Source: Manihot esculenta
Lineage: Eukaryota; Streptophyta; Magnoliopsida; Malpighiales; Euphorbiaceae
Assembly (NCBI RefSeq): GCF_001659605.2
Contig: NC_035161.2
Coordinates: forward strand, 124,001-188,000
Length of the DNA stretch: 64,000 bases
Direction: 5' to 3'
Below are positions 54,904-64,000 of this stretch, in pieces. The position numbers and the translations under genes are program-made. Position 1 is the stretch's first letter. Every line of letters begins with the position of its first letter. The notes below the pieces were generated by a model. That model was not told the origin of the DNA, ran no database searches, and worked only from the letters and a program-made list of their open reading frames with translations.

Positions 54904-55977
54904 TGACAGAGCGTATTTTGGGCCATATTATCATGATCTTAATGATAATTATTTGCACGTTTTCTGCCTAATTTGGTTGTTTTGTTCATGTTTTGCAGAA
55001 ACTAGGTGTGAAAAGACATTCTGGAGAAAATGTGGTTAAAACTGCCAAAAAGTGCCAAATATGGAAAGTTCCAGAAAAGGAAAGTTTCATATATGGAAAG
55101 TGCCAAACAAGGAAAGAGTCAAAGAGCGCAGCCAGCAAACTGTCCGAAATTCGAACTGCAGAATCCTTCCTGCCTTGTTTAGAACGTGTGCCAAGAAAGG
55201 AAAGTCTTCAAATAAGGCAAGTTTTCAGAAAAGGAAAGTCTTCAAATGAGGAAAGTGCAGAGGCAAAAGCAAATAAGGAAAGCTCAGTCAGAGGATTATT
55301 TAAAATTCAAATCGCAGATATTTCTTTCCTTATTCAAAGATGTGCACATACTGCAGCAGTCATATCTTCCAATTTAGGCAGCAAGATCTCATGAAGGCAC
55401 ACTTGCCTCTTCTGCGTTCAGCGTTTAAAATTCAAACGAAGGCTCCACCTGAAAAGGAAAGACTTGGCAGATCCACTTTCCCTCTTGCATTCAATGACTG
55501 CGCACTACTTGCCTTCTGCAACATGATCTGCGCACCACTCTCTATTCAGGAAGGAGATCTCTATGCACTTGGCCTTCATTCAGTCCAGATTCATAATTCA
55601 ATAGAGGATCCATCTAAATAGGAAGTTTGGACAGCAAATATTTCCTATACAGAAGCATCCGCGCGCCTACCTCTTCTGCAAAGCCTGATCCGCGCGCCTC
55701 CTGCCCTTTCAGTGCTATCCGCGCGCATGCCTCTCTCCTGCAGAGCAAGCCACGACTTTTCTTCCTCTATTGGCATCCTTGGATCGCTCTTCCTTCCTTT
55801 TCAGACACAAGGTACGCTCCTTTCCTATTCTGAAAGCCATCTGCGCGCACCTGCCTTCTGAAGTGCATGCACTACGATTCTTTCCTCTTCTGCAACAACT
55901 TGGGCAGCAAGTTGAGTTTGGGCAGCAACTTGGGCAGCCTCTACACTAATAAGGAAGACCTAGGCAGCATCAAAACT

Positions 55978-55987
55978 CTATAAAAAG
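55978..55987 (+). promoter_or_regulatory. TATA box, element D
   Basis: CTATAAAAAG, about 135 bases before the conserved hairpin, as in elements A, C and E. Confidence 0.65.
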
Positions 55988-56123
55988 GTACTCTATTTGG
56001 CAGCCACGAATTTTTTGGACATTTTCAGACTCATCTTCTCCTTCTCCATCCGGATCAAGCAAGGCCGCGCCTCCACCACCTTCGGCTTCTTCTTTTCTTC
56101 TTCTACCTTTCTTTATGGTTTTT

Positions 56124-56147
56124 GTTTCAGCCATGAGTGGCTGAAAC
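56124..56147 (+). promoter_or_regulatory. Conserved R/U5 hairpin, element D
   Basis: Stem GTTTCAGCCA pairing perfectly with TGGCTGAAAC around loop TGAG. Present in both LTRs of A (4424-4445, 8578-8599), C (12031-12050, 16080-16099), E (42303-42324, 46515-46536) and D (also 63271-63294). In A and E the inner A-T pair is lost but the outer stem is kept. Function unknown. Confidence 0.7.
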
Positions 56148-56967
56148 CTTTCATTCTAGTTGAAGATCAAGTGAAGCTTTAGTTGTATTGTGGATTGAGA
56201 GACTTGGACATTCATTGTTTTACCTTTTGTTATTCAATATTCTTGTGATTTCATGCTTAAGGATATTATTGCTTTGTTATTTAAAATCTCCATTGATTTT
56301 TGTTGCAAAGTGATATATTGTTGTTTTGAATGATTTTAAGTCCGTATTTGCTTGAATCGTTTGAACATAAGAACACTTGGTGCACAACCAAGGAAATTGC
56401 ATGATCTAGTGTTGTCTCCATGCATGTGGGTGACTAGAATTGGTTCTCTCCATTACTTTATGCGATTGACTTTTGCAAAAGGCCTAAGGCTCAAAGACGT
56501 TCTTTGGCAATTGTTAATTAGTAATTGATTGGTGGACTTTCCTTAATTAATTTAATCTAAAAGAGAGACTATGGATGTGAGAAGCTTCTTCAATCTCCAT
56601 AGCCAATTTATTGAATCAACAAAGGAACATTTGAGTCAATGATCAATCCCTTCAACTAAAGTGAATCTAAATCTTCAACTAGAGCTTTTACCATCATTGT
56701 TTTACCCTCAATTTACTTTCTGCTTACTTTTAATTGCTCTTTTCTTTAGCTTAATCAAATCAATCTTGAAACCCCCATTTTTTACTTTACATGCACTTGC
56801 ACTTTCTTTTCTTTTCTGCTCTCTTTAATTTGGTCTATTCAAGGAAGGTAAACGAGTATCAATTCCCTGTGGATACGATCCTCTTACCACTGTCTGCAAT
56901 TTTAATATTGTTGGTAGTTAAACAGGTTATTTATTTTGACCGGCTTCGACAACCGTTGTGTCAAAAT

Positions 56968-56984
56968 TGGCGTCGTTGCCGGGG
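56968..56984 (+). promoter_or_regulatory. tRNA-Asp primer-binding site, element D
   Basis: TGGCGTCGTTGCCGGGG has one mismatch (T for C) to the tRNA-Asp complement and lies five bases after the LTR. Confidence 0.88.
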
Positions 56985-57015
56985 AATTGTCTAACTTGTT
57001 TATTTTCTTTCTTTT

Positions 57016-60000
57016 ATGACCAGATCTGGACGCGAGGAAATCCTACCTTACGATCCAGAAATTGAGCGCACAATCAGGAGATTAGGTAAGCAAATAGGTA
57101 CACATTTGAGGACTGCGCAATCCGGATCTGCGCAAAGACACCTTGAAATCGCAGATCAGCCTTCTGAAACCACTCCAACGCATCCTGAACCATCTGAAAT
57201 GGCTGAAAACGTGGCACCACCTGCTGTAGATGCTGAACATGCTGTCCGTGAGGAAATACCTCAAGGAAATCCAGCCGTAAGGGCCCCAGAGCCAAGAATA
57301 AGAACCATGGGAGAATGGGCAGCCCCAACAGGTGATCAAGCACCTCTGTGCATCAATTATCCACCTCTGACCGTTCCTTTTGAGCTCAAAACAGGTTTGA
57401 TTCATATTCTCCCAAAATTTAGAGGATTAGAAAATGAAAACCCACACAAGCACTTGAAGGAATTCACCATTATTTGTTCATACATGAGACCTCAAGGAAT
57501 TACTGAAGAACATGTTAGATTAATAGCTTTTCCTTTCTCTCTTGAGGACCTTGCTAGAGATTGGTTATTCTATTTGCCACCTGGATCTATTAATTCTTGG
57601 GAAGAAATGGTTCAAACCTTTTTGAACAAATACTTCCCAACATCTAAATCAATTGGCATAATAAGAGAAATAACTAGCATAAGACAGAAACCTGCTGAAG
57701 ATTTATATGACTATTGGGAAAGGTTTGAAAGGCTTTGTACAGGTTGTCCACAACATGATATGACAGACAGGTCCCTTATACAATATTTCTATGGAGGATT
57801 GTTGTCATCAGAAAGGAGATACATCGATGTAGCCTGTGGGGGATCCATCAAGGACAAGACACCTGGAGAGATGAGGGAGCTGATCTCCACTCTTGCAGCC
57901 TCATCTAGGCAATATGGGGAGGAAAAGCAGATGCAAAGAGGGATCCATGAGGTAAGTAATTCTGATTCTCAAGTTTCAAAGCTAACTTGTCTTGTGGAAA
58001 AGCTTCTCCTTAGCCAAGCTCAACAAGTTCATCAAGTCCAACAGCCTCAGCAACTTCGACCATGTGGTTTATGTGCCTATGTGGGACACCCAACTGATCA
58101 ATGTCCCACACTTCAAGAAGAGGACCAGCACGTTAATGCAATTGGAGGGTACAACAATCAGGTAAGACGTGATCCTTATTCTAACACATATAACCCAGGT
58201 TGGAGAGACCATCCCAATTTCAGTTACGCCAGGACAAACAATCAGATCAACCCCAGGAATCAAGTCCAACCAACACCTGCAAATTCAGACCATGCCCTTG
58301 GGGAGTTGACAAAGACGATACAAGTGCTGCAACTGCAGATCGGGGAGTTGGCATCCGCAATGAACAGATCTGGCATTCAAGGTAAGTTACCTTCTCAAAC
58401 AGAAGACAATCCTAGAGAGAATGTGAATGCTATAACACTGAGAAGTGGGAAGGAGCTCCAACATGCCAAGACAGATGAGCCAGAAACCATTCCTGCGCAA
58501 GAATCAGAGGTTTCAGCTGAAACCACCCCTGCGCAACATCCACCTGAGCCAGCTAGCCATCCTCCTGCACAAACTGAAGCACCTTCTGCGCAAAAGGATG
58601 ACCCCCAGGTACGTTTTCAGATCCCTCCCCCTTTTCCGAAGAGATTTGAGAAAGCACAGAAAGAAAAAGAGGAAAGGGAGATCCTTGACACCTTCAGGAA
58701 GGTGCAGATCAACATACCTCTGCTAGATGCTGTGAAGCAGATTCCCAGGTACGCGAAATTTTTGAAAGAACTATGTACCAACAGAAGGAAGCTGGCAGAG
58801 AGGGAAAAGGTAAGTGTAGGTGAAGTTGTGACAGCTGTCATTAAAAGAGAACTTCCAGCCAAGTGTAAGGACAAGGGCATGTTTGCAATCTCTTGTAAGA
58901 TAGGAAATGTTGGGATTAGAAAGGCTATGTGTGATCTAGGTGCATCGATAAATGTTATGCCCCTGTCCATTTACAATTCTCTGAATGCAGGTGCACTGAA
59001 GGAAACTAGAGTTGTAATTCAACTAGCTGACAGATCTGTGGTATACCCAAAAGGTGTGCTCGAAGATGTTCTAGTGCAAGTAGATGAGCTTGTCTTCCCA
59101 GCAGACTTTTACGTGATTGACACTAAGGAAGACCGCTGCAGCACATCTTCAGACATCCTTCTTGGACGTCCTTTCTTGAGCACTGCCAGAACCAAAATAG
59201 ATGTGCACGATGGTACCTTGACCATGGAATTTGAAGGGGAAGTAATCAAATTTAATGTCTATGATGCAATGAAATTTCCCCACGATTTTTCCCCTGTTTA
59301 TGGTTTAGACATGATTGATTGTTTGAGTCAACAGATTTTTAATGAGAATCATGCTGATGTGCTAAACCGTGACTTTTGCAGGGAATCTGATCTGAAAAAT
59401 GAAGAGCCAGAATTGACAGAAACCGTCTGCAGCATTCAAGAGCTGAGCTGCAAACCACTGCAGGAAGAACAGGTGGAAATCGCACCACTCCAGAAAGGAC
59501 TGCAGGACCAATCGCAGAAGACCTTTCAGCTTTCGCAGAAAGGCATCCTTAGGCCGCCGAACTCCTCAATGCCTCAATCGGCGCCTCCTGAGCCACTTCC
59601 GCAACATCTTCTGCCTCCAGCTCCAGCGCAAATGGTTCATGAACAAACAGAATCCCCTTCACAACAAATTCTGAAGTCTGAAGAGAGTGAGAATGACCTC
59701 TATGAGCAGGTCCACCACACCCAGGATGATGAACCATGGTACGCAGATATTGTAAACTACCTTGCTACAGGTAATCTACCTTCTGACATGCCCAAGCACA
59801 CAAGAGACAAAATAAAGAATGATGCAAAGTACTATGTTTGGGATGAACCATACCTGTGGAGACATTGTTCTGATCAGATGATAAGGAGATGCATTCCAGA
59901 TCAAGAAATCGCTTCAGTACTCACATTCTGTCACTCATACAGTTGTGGTGGCCATTTCGGACCACGAAAAACAGCTCATAAAATACTTGAATGTGGATTC

Positions 60001-61026
60001 TTTTGGCCTACTCTTTTTCGAGATGCTAATCTGTTTTGCAGGACATGTGGTAGATGCCAACAAACAGGAAATCTTGGCAACAAAAGCCAAATGCCACAAA
60101 ACCCCATCATGGTTTGTGAGGTATTTGATGTATGGGGCATAGATTTCATGGGCCCCTTCCCACCTTCTTTTGGATACACTTACATCATTCTTGCAGTGGA
60201 CTATGTGTCCAAATGGGTGGAGGCCAAAGCAACTAAGACAGATGATGCAAGGGCAGTAGTTGATTTTGTAAAAACTAACATTTTTGCTAGGCATGGAGTT
60301 CCCAAGGCAATCATCAGTGACAGAGGCACCCACTTTTGCAACAAGGTCGTTGCAAATCTTCTCAAGAAGCACAATGTGGTGCACAGAACATCCACCGCAT
60401 ATCATCCGCAGACTAATGGACAAGCTGAAGTGTCCAACAGAGAGATCAAAGCCATTCTAGAAAAAACCGTGTCACCTAGCAGAAAAGATTGGAGTACAAA
60501 ACTGGAAGACGCCTTGTGGGCATACAGAACAGCCTACAAAACACCCATAGGTATGTCTCCTTATAGACTGGTCTATGGAAAAGCATGTCACCTTCCAGTT
60601 GAAATAGAGCACAAAGCCTACTGGGCTGTCAAGAATTGCAACATGGATCTAAAAGAAGCTGGACACCATCGCAAGTTGCAACTGCAAGAGCTAGAAGAGA
60701 TAAGAAGAGATGCATATGACACTTCGTGGGACTACAAAACCAAGATCAAGGCCTCCCATGACAACCGAATTTCAAGGAAGCACTTCGAGGTTGGTGATAA
60801 AGTCTTACTTTTTGATTCTCATTTGAAACTGTTTCCAGGGAAGCTACGATCTAGGTGGATTGGACCATTCATTGTTGAGTACACTTACCCTCATGGAGCA
60901 GTAGACATTCGCAGTATAGATACAGGAAAGCAGTTCAAGGTGAATGGCCATCGCCTGAAGCCTTACTACGAAGGATTCAAAGTACAACTAGTGGAAGAAA
61001 TTCCACTAGATCGTCACTCACTCTGA
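57016..61026 (+). CDS. Athila gag-protease-integrase polyprotein without RT/RNase H (1336 aa)
   Basis: The ATG at 57016 ([19 protein letters not shown]) is the usual Athila gag start, 31 bases after the primer site. Capsid spans about residues 122-300 ([14 protein letters not shown] to AASSRQYG). The zinc knuckle C350-x2-C353-x4-H358-x4-C363 follows. Protease has D640 in [11 protein letters not shown] and ILLGRPFLS near 715. After a Q- and P-rich linker the protein goes directly at about residue 905 to [10 protein letters not shown], the usual start of the integrase part. Integrase has the zinc-binding H973, H980, C1008 and C1011 and the triad D1043, D1102, E1138 (DD35E). There is no YVDD/FMDD box, no LDGYSGYNQ-type motif and no RNase H. 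Full-length Athila polyproteins have roughly 500 more residues here. No stop or frameshift in 4 kb and near-identical LTRs argue that this truncated form itself moved. Confidence 0.95.
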   Translation: MTRSGREEILPYDPEIERTIRRLGKQIGTHLRTAQSGSAQRHLEIADQPSETTPTHPEPSEMAENVAPPAVDAEHAVREEIPQGNPAVRAPEPRIRTMGEWAAPTGDQAPLCINYPPLTVPFELKTGLIHILPKFRGLENENPHKHLKEFTIICSYMRPQGITEEHVRLIAFPFSLEDLARDWLFYLPPGSINSWEEMVQTFLNKYFPTSKSIGIIREITSIRQKPAEDLYDYWERFERLCTGCPQHDMTDRSLIQYFYGGLLSSERRYIDVACGGSIKDKTPGEMRELISTLAASSRQYGEEKQMQRGIHEVSNSDSQVSKLTCLVEKLLLSQAQQVHQVQQPQQLRPCGLCAYVGHPTDQCPTLQEEDQHVNAIGGYNNQVRRDPYSNTYNPGWRDHPNFSYARTNNQINPRNQVQPTPANSDHALGELTKTIQVLQLQIGELASAMNRSGIQGKLPSQTEDNPRENVNAITLRSGKELQHAKTDEPETIPAQESEVSAETTPAQHPPEPASHPPAQTEAPSAQKDDPQVRFQIPPPFPKRFEKAQKEKEEREILDTFRKVQINIPLLDAVKQIPRYAKFLKELCTNRRKLAEREKVSVGEVVTAVIKRELPAKCKDKGMFAISCKIGNVGIRKAMCDLGASINVMPLSIYNSLNAGALKETRVVIQLADRSVVYPKGVLEDVLVQVDELVFPADFYVIDTKEDRCSTSSDILLGRPFLSTARTKIDVHDGTLTMEFEGEVIKFNVYDAMKFPHDFSPVYGLDMIDCLSQQIFNENHADVLNRDFCRESDLKNEEPELTETVCSIQELSCKPLQEEQVEIAPLQKGLQDQSQKTFQLSQKGILRPPNSSMPQSAPPEPLPQHLLPPAPAQMVHEQTESPSQQILKSEESENDLYEQVHHTQDDEPWYADIVNYLATGNLPSDMPKHTRDKIKNDAKYYVWDEPYLWRHCSDQMIRRCIPDQEIASVLTFCHSYSCGGHFGPRKTAHKILECGFFWPTLFRDANLFCRTCGRCQQTGNLGNKSQMPQNPIMVCEVFDVWGIDFMGPFPPSFGYTYIILAVDYVSKWVEAKATKTDDARAVVDFVKTNIFARHGVPKAIISDRGTHFCNKVVANLLKKHNVVHRTSTAYHPQTNGQAEVSNREIKAILEKTVSPSRKDWSTKLEDALWAYRTAYKTPIGMSPYRLVYGKACHLPVEIEHKAYWAVKNCNMDLKEAGHHRKLQLQELEEIRRDAYDTSWDYKTKIKASHDNRISRKHFEVGDKVLLFDSHLKLFPGKLRSRWIGPFIVEYTYPHGAVDIRSIDTGKQFKVNGHRLKPYYEGFKVQLVEEIPLDRHSL

Positions 61027-62050
61027 ATAGGCTCATCGCACCATGCCAACCACACCAAGGGAAGTACTCAGTTTCTTTGTTCTTTAATGTTTCTATTACA
61101 TTGAGGACAATGTATGATTTAGGTGTGGGGGTACGACATTTTAATTTTTGCTTTAGACACATTTTTCCCTTTCAGATTGCGTTTTTTTTGCTTTCAGTTA
61201 TTCCTTTCAGTTTGCGTTTTGCTTTCAGTTTTTTTTAAAATTTTTCGTTTTTCTTGCTTTCAATAACACACACATCCACAATCTTCTTCTTGATTTGCTT
61301 TACTCAAACTGAACAAACTATGTTGAATGAACTTTCTCTCCATGACCCCATTGATATAATAACTCTCTAAACCTAGGTTGAATCAATTGCAATAAGATGT
61401 ATTCATGTTTGGGAATTGCTTTTGAATTGAATCCTTGAGCTTGCCATGGTGAAAAACATACTGATGACCCTCAATTGATGAGAATAAATTGAAATTGTGT
61501 GAATGTACTTAATGTGACTTGTTAGCAATTGGTGTTGATTTGCCCAAATCATTGAGAAAAGAAATTCAGAAAAGGCCTAGACTTCATAAGCACAATGTGA
61601 AAACTGTTCCAATGGTCAACAGACTATGAACAGAGCTAGTAGCCACTTGGACAGGTGACCAACTGAGTAACTGGGGGTGGGTATCACCAATATGTACCTT
61701 CACGTCAAAAGGTTGGTGACTTTTCCAAGCAAGTTTAAAGTGCAAAAAGGCTGAATTAAGTACTTCAAGGTAAGGGCAAGCCACTCTGAAAGCTAGATTA
61801 AGTCTTTGAATGAACAAGAACTAATGCATGTATGATCTCTCTCTTGAGGAAAACCAATCCTAGCCATGGTAAGTAAAGGGAAACAAGGAAAGAGGTAAGT
61901 AACCTTGATGCATACATTCTTTATTGCAATGATTCAAAATAGGGGTCTAGAGTAAGAGCTTAAGTGGACATAAAGGATCTAAGTGAAGAGAGTTTGTTCA
62001 ATTGTGTTTGTTTGCTTGAGGACAAGCAAAAGGTTAGGTGTGGGGGTATT
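61027..62050 (+). other. Conserved 3' non-coding region and polypurine tract, element D
   Basis: No gene in about 1 kb and no env-like frame. Polypurine-like modules at 61101-61132 and 62016-62050; the second abuts the LTR. Blocks shared with A, C and E include ATCGCACCATGC, ACACCAAGGGAAGTACTCAG, GCTTGCCATGGTGAAAAA and AGTAGCCACTTGGACAGGTG. Confidence 0.82.
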
Positions 62051-64000
62051 TGACAGAGCGTATTTTGGGCCATATTATCATGATCTTAATGATAATTATT
62101 TGCACGTTTTCTGCCTAATTTGGTTGTTTTGTTCATGTTTTGCAGAAACTAGGTGTGAAAAGACATTCTGGAGAAAATGTGGTTAAAACTGCCAAAAAGT
62201 GCCAAATATGGAAAGTTCCAGAAAAGGAAAGTTTCATATATGGAAAGTGCCAAACAAGGAAAGAGTCAAAGAGCGCAGCCAGCAAACTGTCCGAAATTCG
62301 AACTGCAGAATCCTTCCTGCCTTGTTTAGAACGTGTGCCAAGAAAGGAAAGTCTTCAAATAAGGCAAGTTTTCAGAAAAGGAAAGTCTTCAAATGAGGAA
62401 AGTGCAGAGGCAAAAGCAAATAAGGAAAGCTCAGTCAGAGGATTATTTAAAATTCAAATCGCAGATATTTCTTTCCTTATTCAAAGATGTGCACATACTG
62501 CAGCAGTCATATCTTCCAATTTAGGCAGCAAGATCTCATGAAGGCACACTTGCCTCTTCTGCGTTCAGCGTTTAAAATTCAAACGAAGGCTCCACCTGAA
62601 AAGGAAAGACTTGGCAGATCCACTTTCCCTCTTGCATTCAATGACTGCGCACTACTTGCCTTCTGCAACATGATTTGCGCACCACTCTCTATTCAGGAAG
62701 GAGATCTCTATGCACTTGGCCTTCATTCAGTCCAGATTCATAATTCAATAGAGGATCCATCTAAATAGGAAGTTTGGACAGCAAATATTTCCTATACAGA
62801 AGCATCCGCGCGCCTACCTCTTCTGCAAAGCCTGATCCGCGCGCCTCCTGCCCTTTCAGTGCTATCCGCGCGCATGCCTCTCTCCTGCAGAGCAAGCCAC
62901 GACTTTTCTTCCTCTATTGGCATCCTTGGATCGCTCTTCCTTCCTTTTCAGACACAAGGTACGCTCCTTTCCTATTCTGAAAGCCATCTGCGCGCACCTG
63001 CCTTCTGAAGTGCATGCACTACGATTCTTTCCTCTTCTGCAACAACTTGGGCAGCAAGTTGAGTTTGGGCAGCAACTTGGGCAGCCTCTACACTAATAAG
63101 GAAGACCTAGGCAGCATCAAAACTCTATAAAAAGGTACTCTATTTGGCAGCCACGAATTTTTTGGACATTTTCAGACTCATCTTCTCCTTCTCCATCCGG
63201 ATCAAGCAAGGCCGCGCCTCCACCACCTTCGGCTTCTTCTTTTCTTCTTCTACCTTTCTTTATGGTTTTTGTTTCAGCCATGAGTGGCTGAAACCTTTCA
63301 TTCTAGTTGAAGATCAAGTGAAGCTTTAGTTGTATTGTGGATTGAGAGACTTGGACATTCATTGTTTTACCTTTTGTTATTCAATATTCTTGTGATTTCA
63401 TGCTTAAGGATATTATTGCTTTGTTATTTAAAATCTCCATTGATTTTTGTTGCAAAGTGATATATTGTTGTTTTGAATGATTTTAAGTCCGTATTTGCTT
63501 GAATCGTTTGAACATAAGAACACTTGGTGCACAACCAAGGAAATTGCATGATCTAGTGTTGTCTCCATGCATGTGGGTGACTAGAATTGGTTCTCTCCAT
63601 TACTTTATGCGATTGACTTTTGCAAAAGGCCTAAGGCTCAAAGACGTTCTTTGGCAATTGTTAATTAGTAATTGATTGGTGGACTTTCCCTAATTAATTT
63701 AATCTAAAAGAGAGACTATGGATGTGAGAAGCTTCTTCAATCTCCATAGCCAATTTATTGAATCAACAAAGGAACATTTGAGTCAATGATCAATCCCTTC
63801 AACTAAAGTGAATCTAAATCTTCAACTAGAGCTTTTACCATCATTGTTTTACCCTCAATTTACTTTCTGCTTACTTTTAATTGCTCTTTTCTTTAGCTTA
63901 ATCAAATCAATCTTGAAACCCCCATTTTTTACTTTACATGCACTTGCACTTTCTTTTCTTTTCTGCTCTCTTTAATTTGGTCTATTCAAGGAAGGTAAAC
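62051..64000 (+). repeat. 3' LTR of element D, cut by window end
   Basis: Begins TGACAGAGCG and matches the 5' LTR base for base at an offset of 7147, except C to T near 62674 and an extra C for T near 63690. About 110 bases of the LTR lie beyond the window. Confidence 0.95.

Larger units (their letters stand above)
54904..56963 (+). repeat. 5' LTR of element D
   Basis: TGACAGAGCGTATTTTGG to TTGTGTCA. U3 has at least six GGAAAG units between 55065 and 55280 and GGGCAGC repeats near 55910-55975. TATA at 55978-55987, perfect 10-bp-stem hairpin at 56124-56147. Open frames of 60-133 codons in U3 recur unchanged in the 3' LTR and look accidental. Confidence 0.95.
54904..64000 (+). mobile_element. 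Young Athila element D lacking reverse transcriptase, right end outside window
   Basis: A 2060-bp 5' LTR, a tRNA-Asp primer site with one mismatch, a 1336-codon open frame, conserved 3' non-coding DNA, a polypurine tract and 1950 bp of the 3' LTR. The visible LTR parts differ at about two positions with no net length change. It lies in the 3' region of J. An in-frame deletion has removed RT and RNase H. Confidence 0.95.

Overview
This window looks like repeat-rich nuclear DNA from a flowering plant, probably a eudicot. It is AT-rich, and almost every base can be assigned to a Ty3/gypsy LTR retrotransposon. The lineages present occur together only in plants: Tekay-type chromoviruses with an initiator-Met primer site and a chromodomain, Athila-type elements with a tRNA-Asp primer site, and a Tat-type element with a second RNase H. 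I see no host gene, tRNA, rRNA or CRISPR array. The species cannot be read from the sequence.

Layout from left to right. Positions 1-2407 are the 3' end of a Tekay element (pol tail, polypurine tract, 3' LTR). About 340 unassigned bases follow. Positions 2749-23642 are an old, stop-riddled Tat element (B). It is split by two Athila-derived non-autonomous elements, A (3559-9448, TSD GTACC) and C (11168-16915, TSD GAAGG), and by a solo LTR, F (19538-21516, TSD AACAG). From about 23643 an inverted, truncated second F-family LTR (F') begins. It is split by a nearly intact reverse-strand Tekay element G (24822-41234), which itself holds a non-autonomous Tekay derivative H (31028-37765, TSD GTGGA). 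It is split again by a third Athila-derived non-autonomous element E (41377-47503, TSD ACAAC). F' ends at 47970 inside the 3' region of Athila element K, whose LTR ends at 49877. After that come a reverse-strand Athila gag scrap (M), a divergent LTR (L), a reverse-strand Athila LTR (J) split by a solo Tekay LTR (I, 52063-53807), and a very young Athila element D (54904 to beyond the window end).

The most unusual content is in the Athila family. D has an uninterrupted 1336-codon frame with gag, protease and integrase, including a DD35E triad, but with reverse transcriptase and RNase H cleanly missing; its two LTRs show about 2 differences in 1950 bases. A, C and E lack every enzymatic domain. 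They share one reading frame assembled from three linker segments of the Athila polyprotein, and its length differs among the three only by multiples of 3. It is fully open in C, whose LTRs differ at about 4 of 1699 positions. All four elements keep the LTRs, the primer site, a conserved R/U5 hairpin, and about 0.9 kb of 3' non-coding DNA bounded by two polypurine-tract-like modules. This suggests RNAs mobilised in trans that depend on enzymes made by other copies.

Nested target-site duplications give the relative order of events: M before K before F' before G before H, with E also in F'; and B before A, C and F. All element names (A-M, A0 for the left-edge Tekay) are mine, used only for this window.
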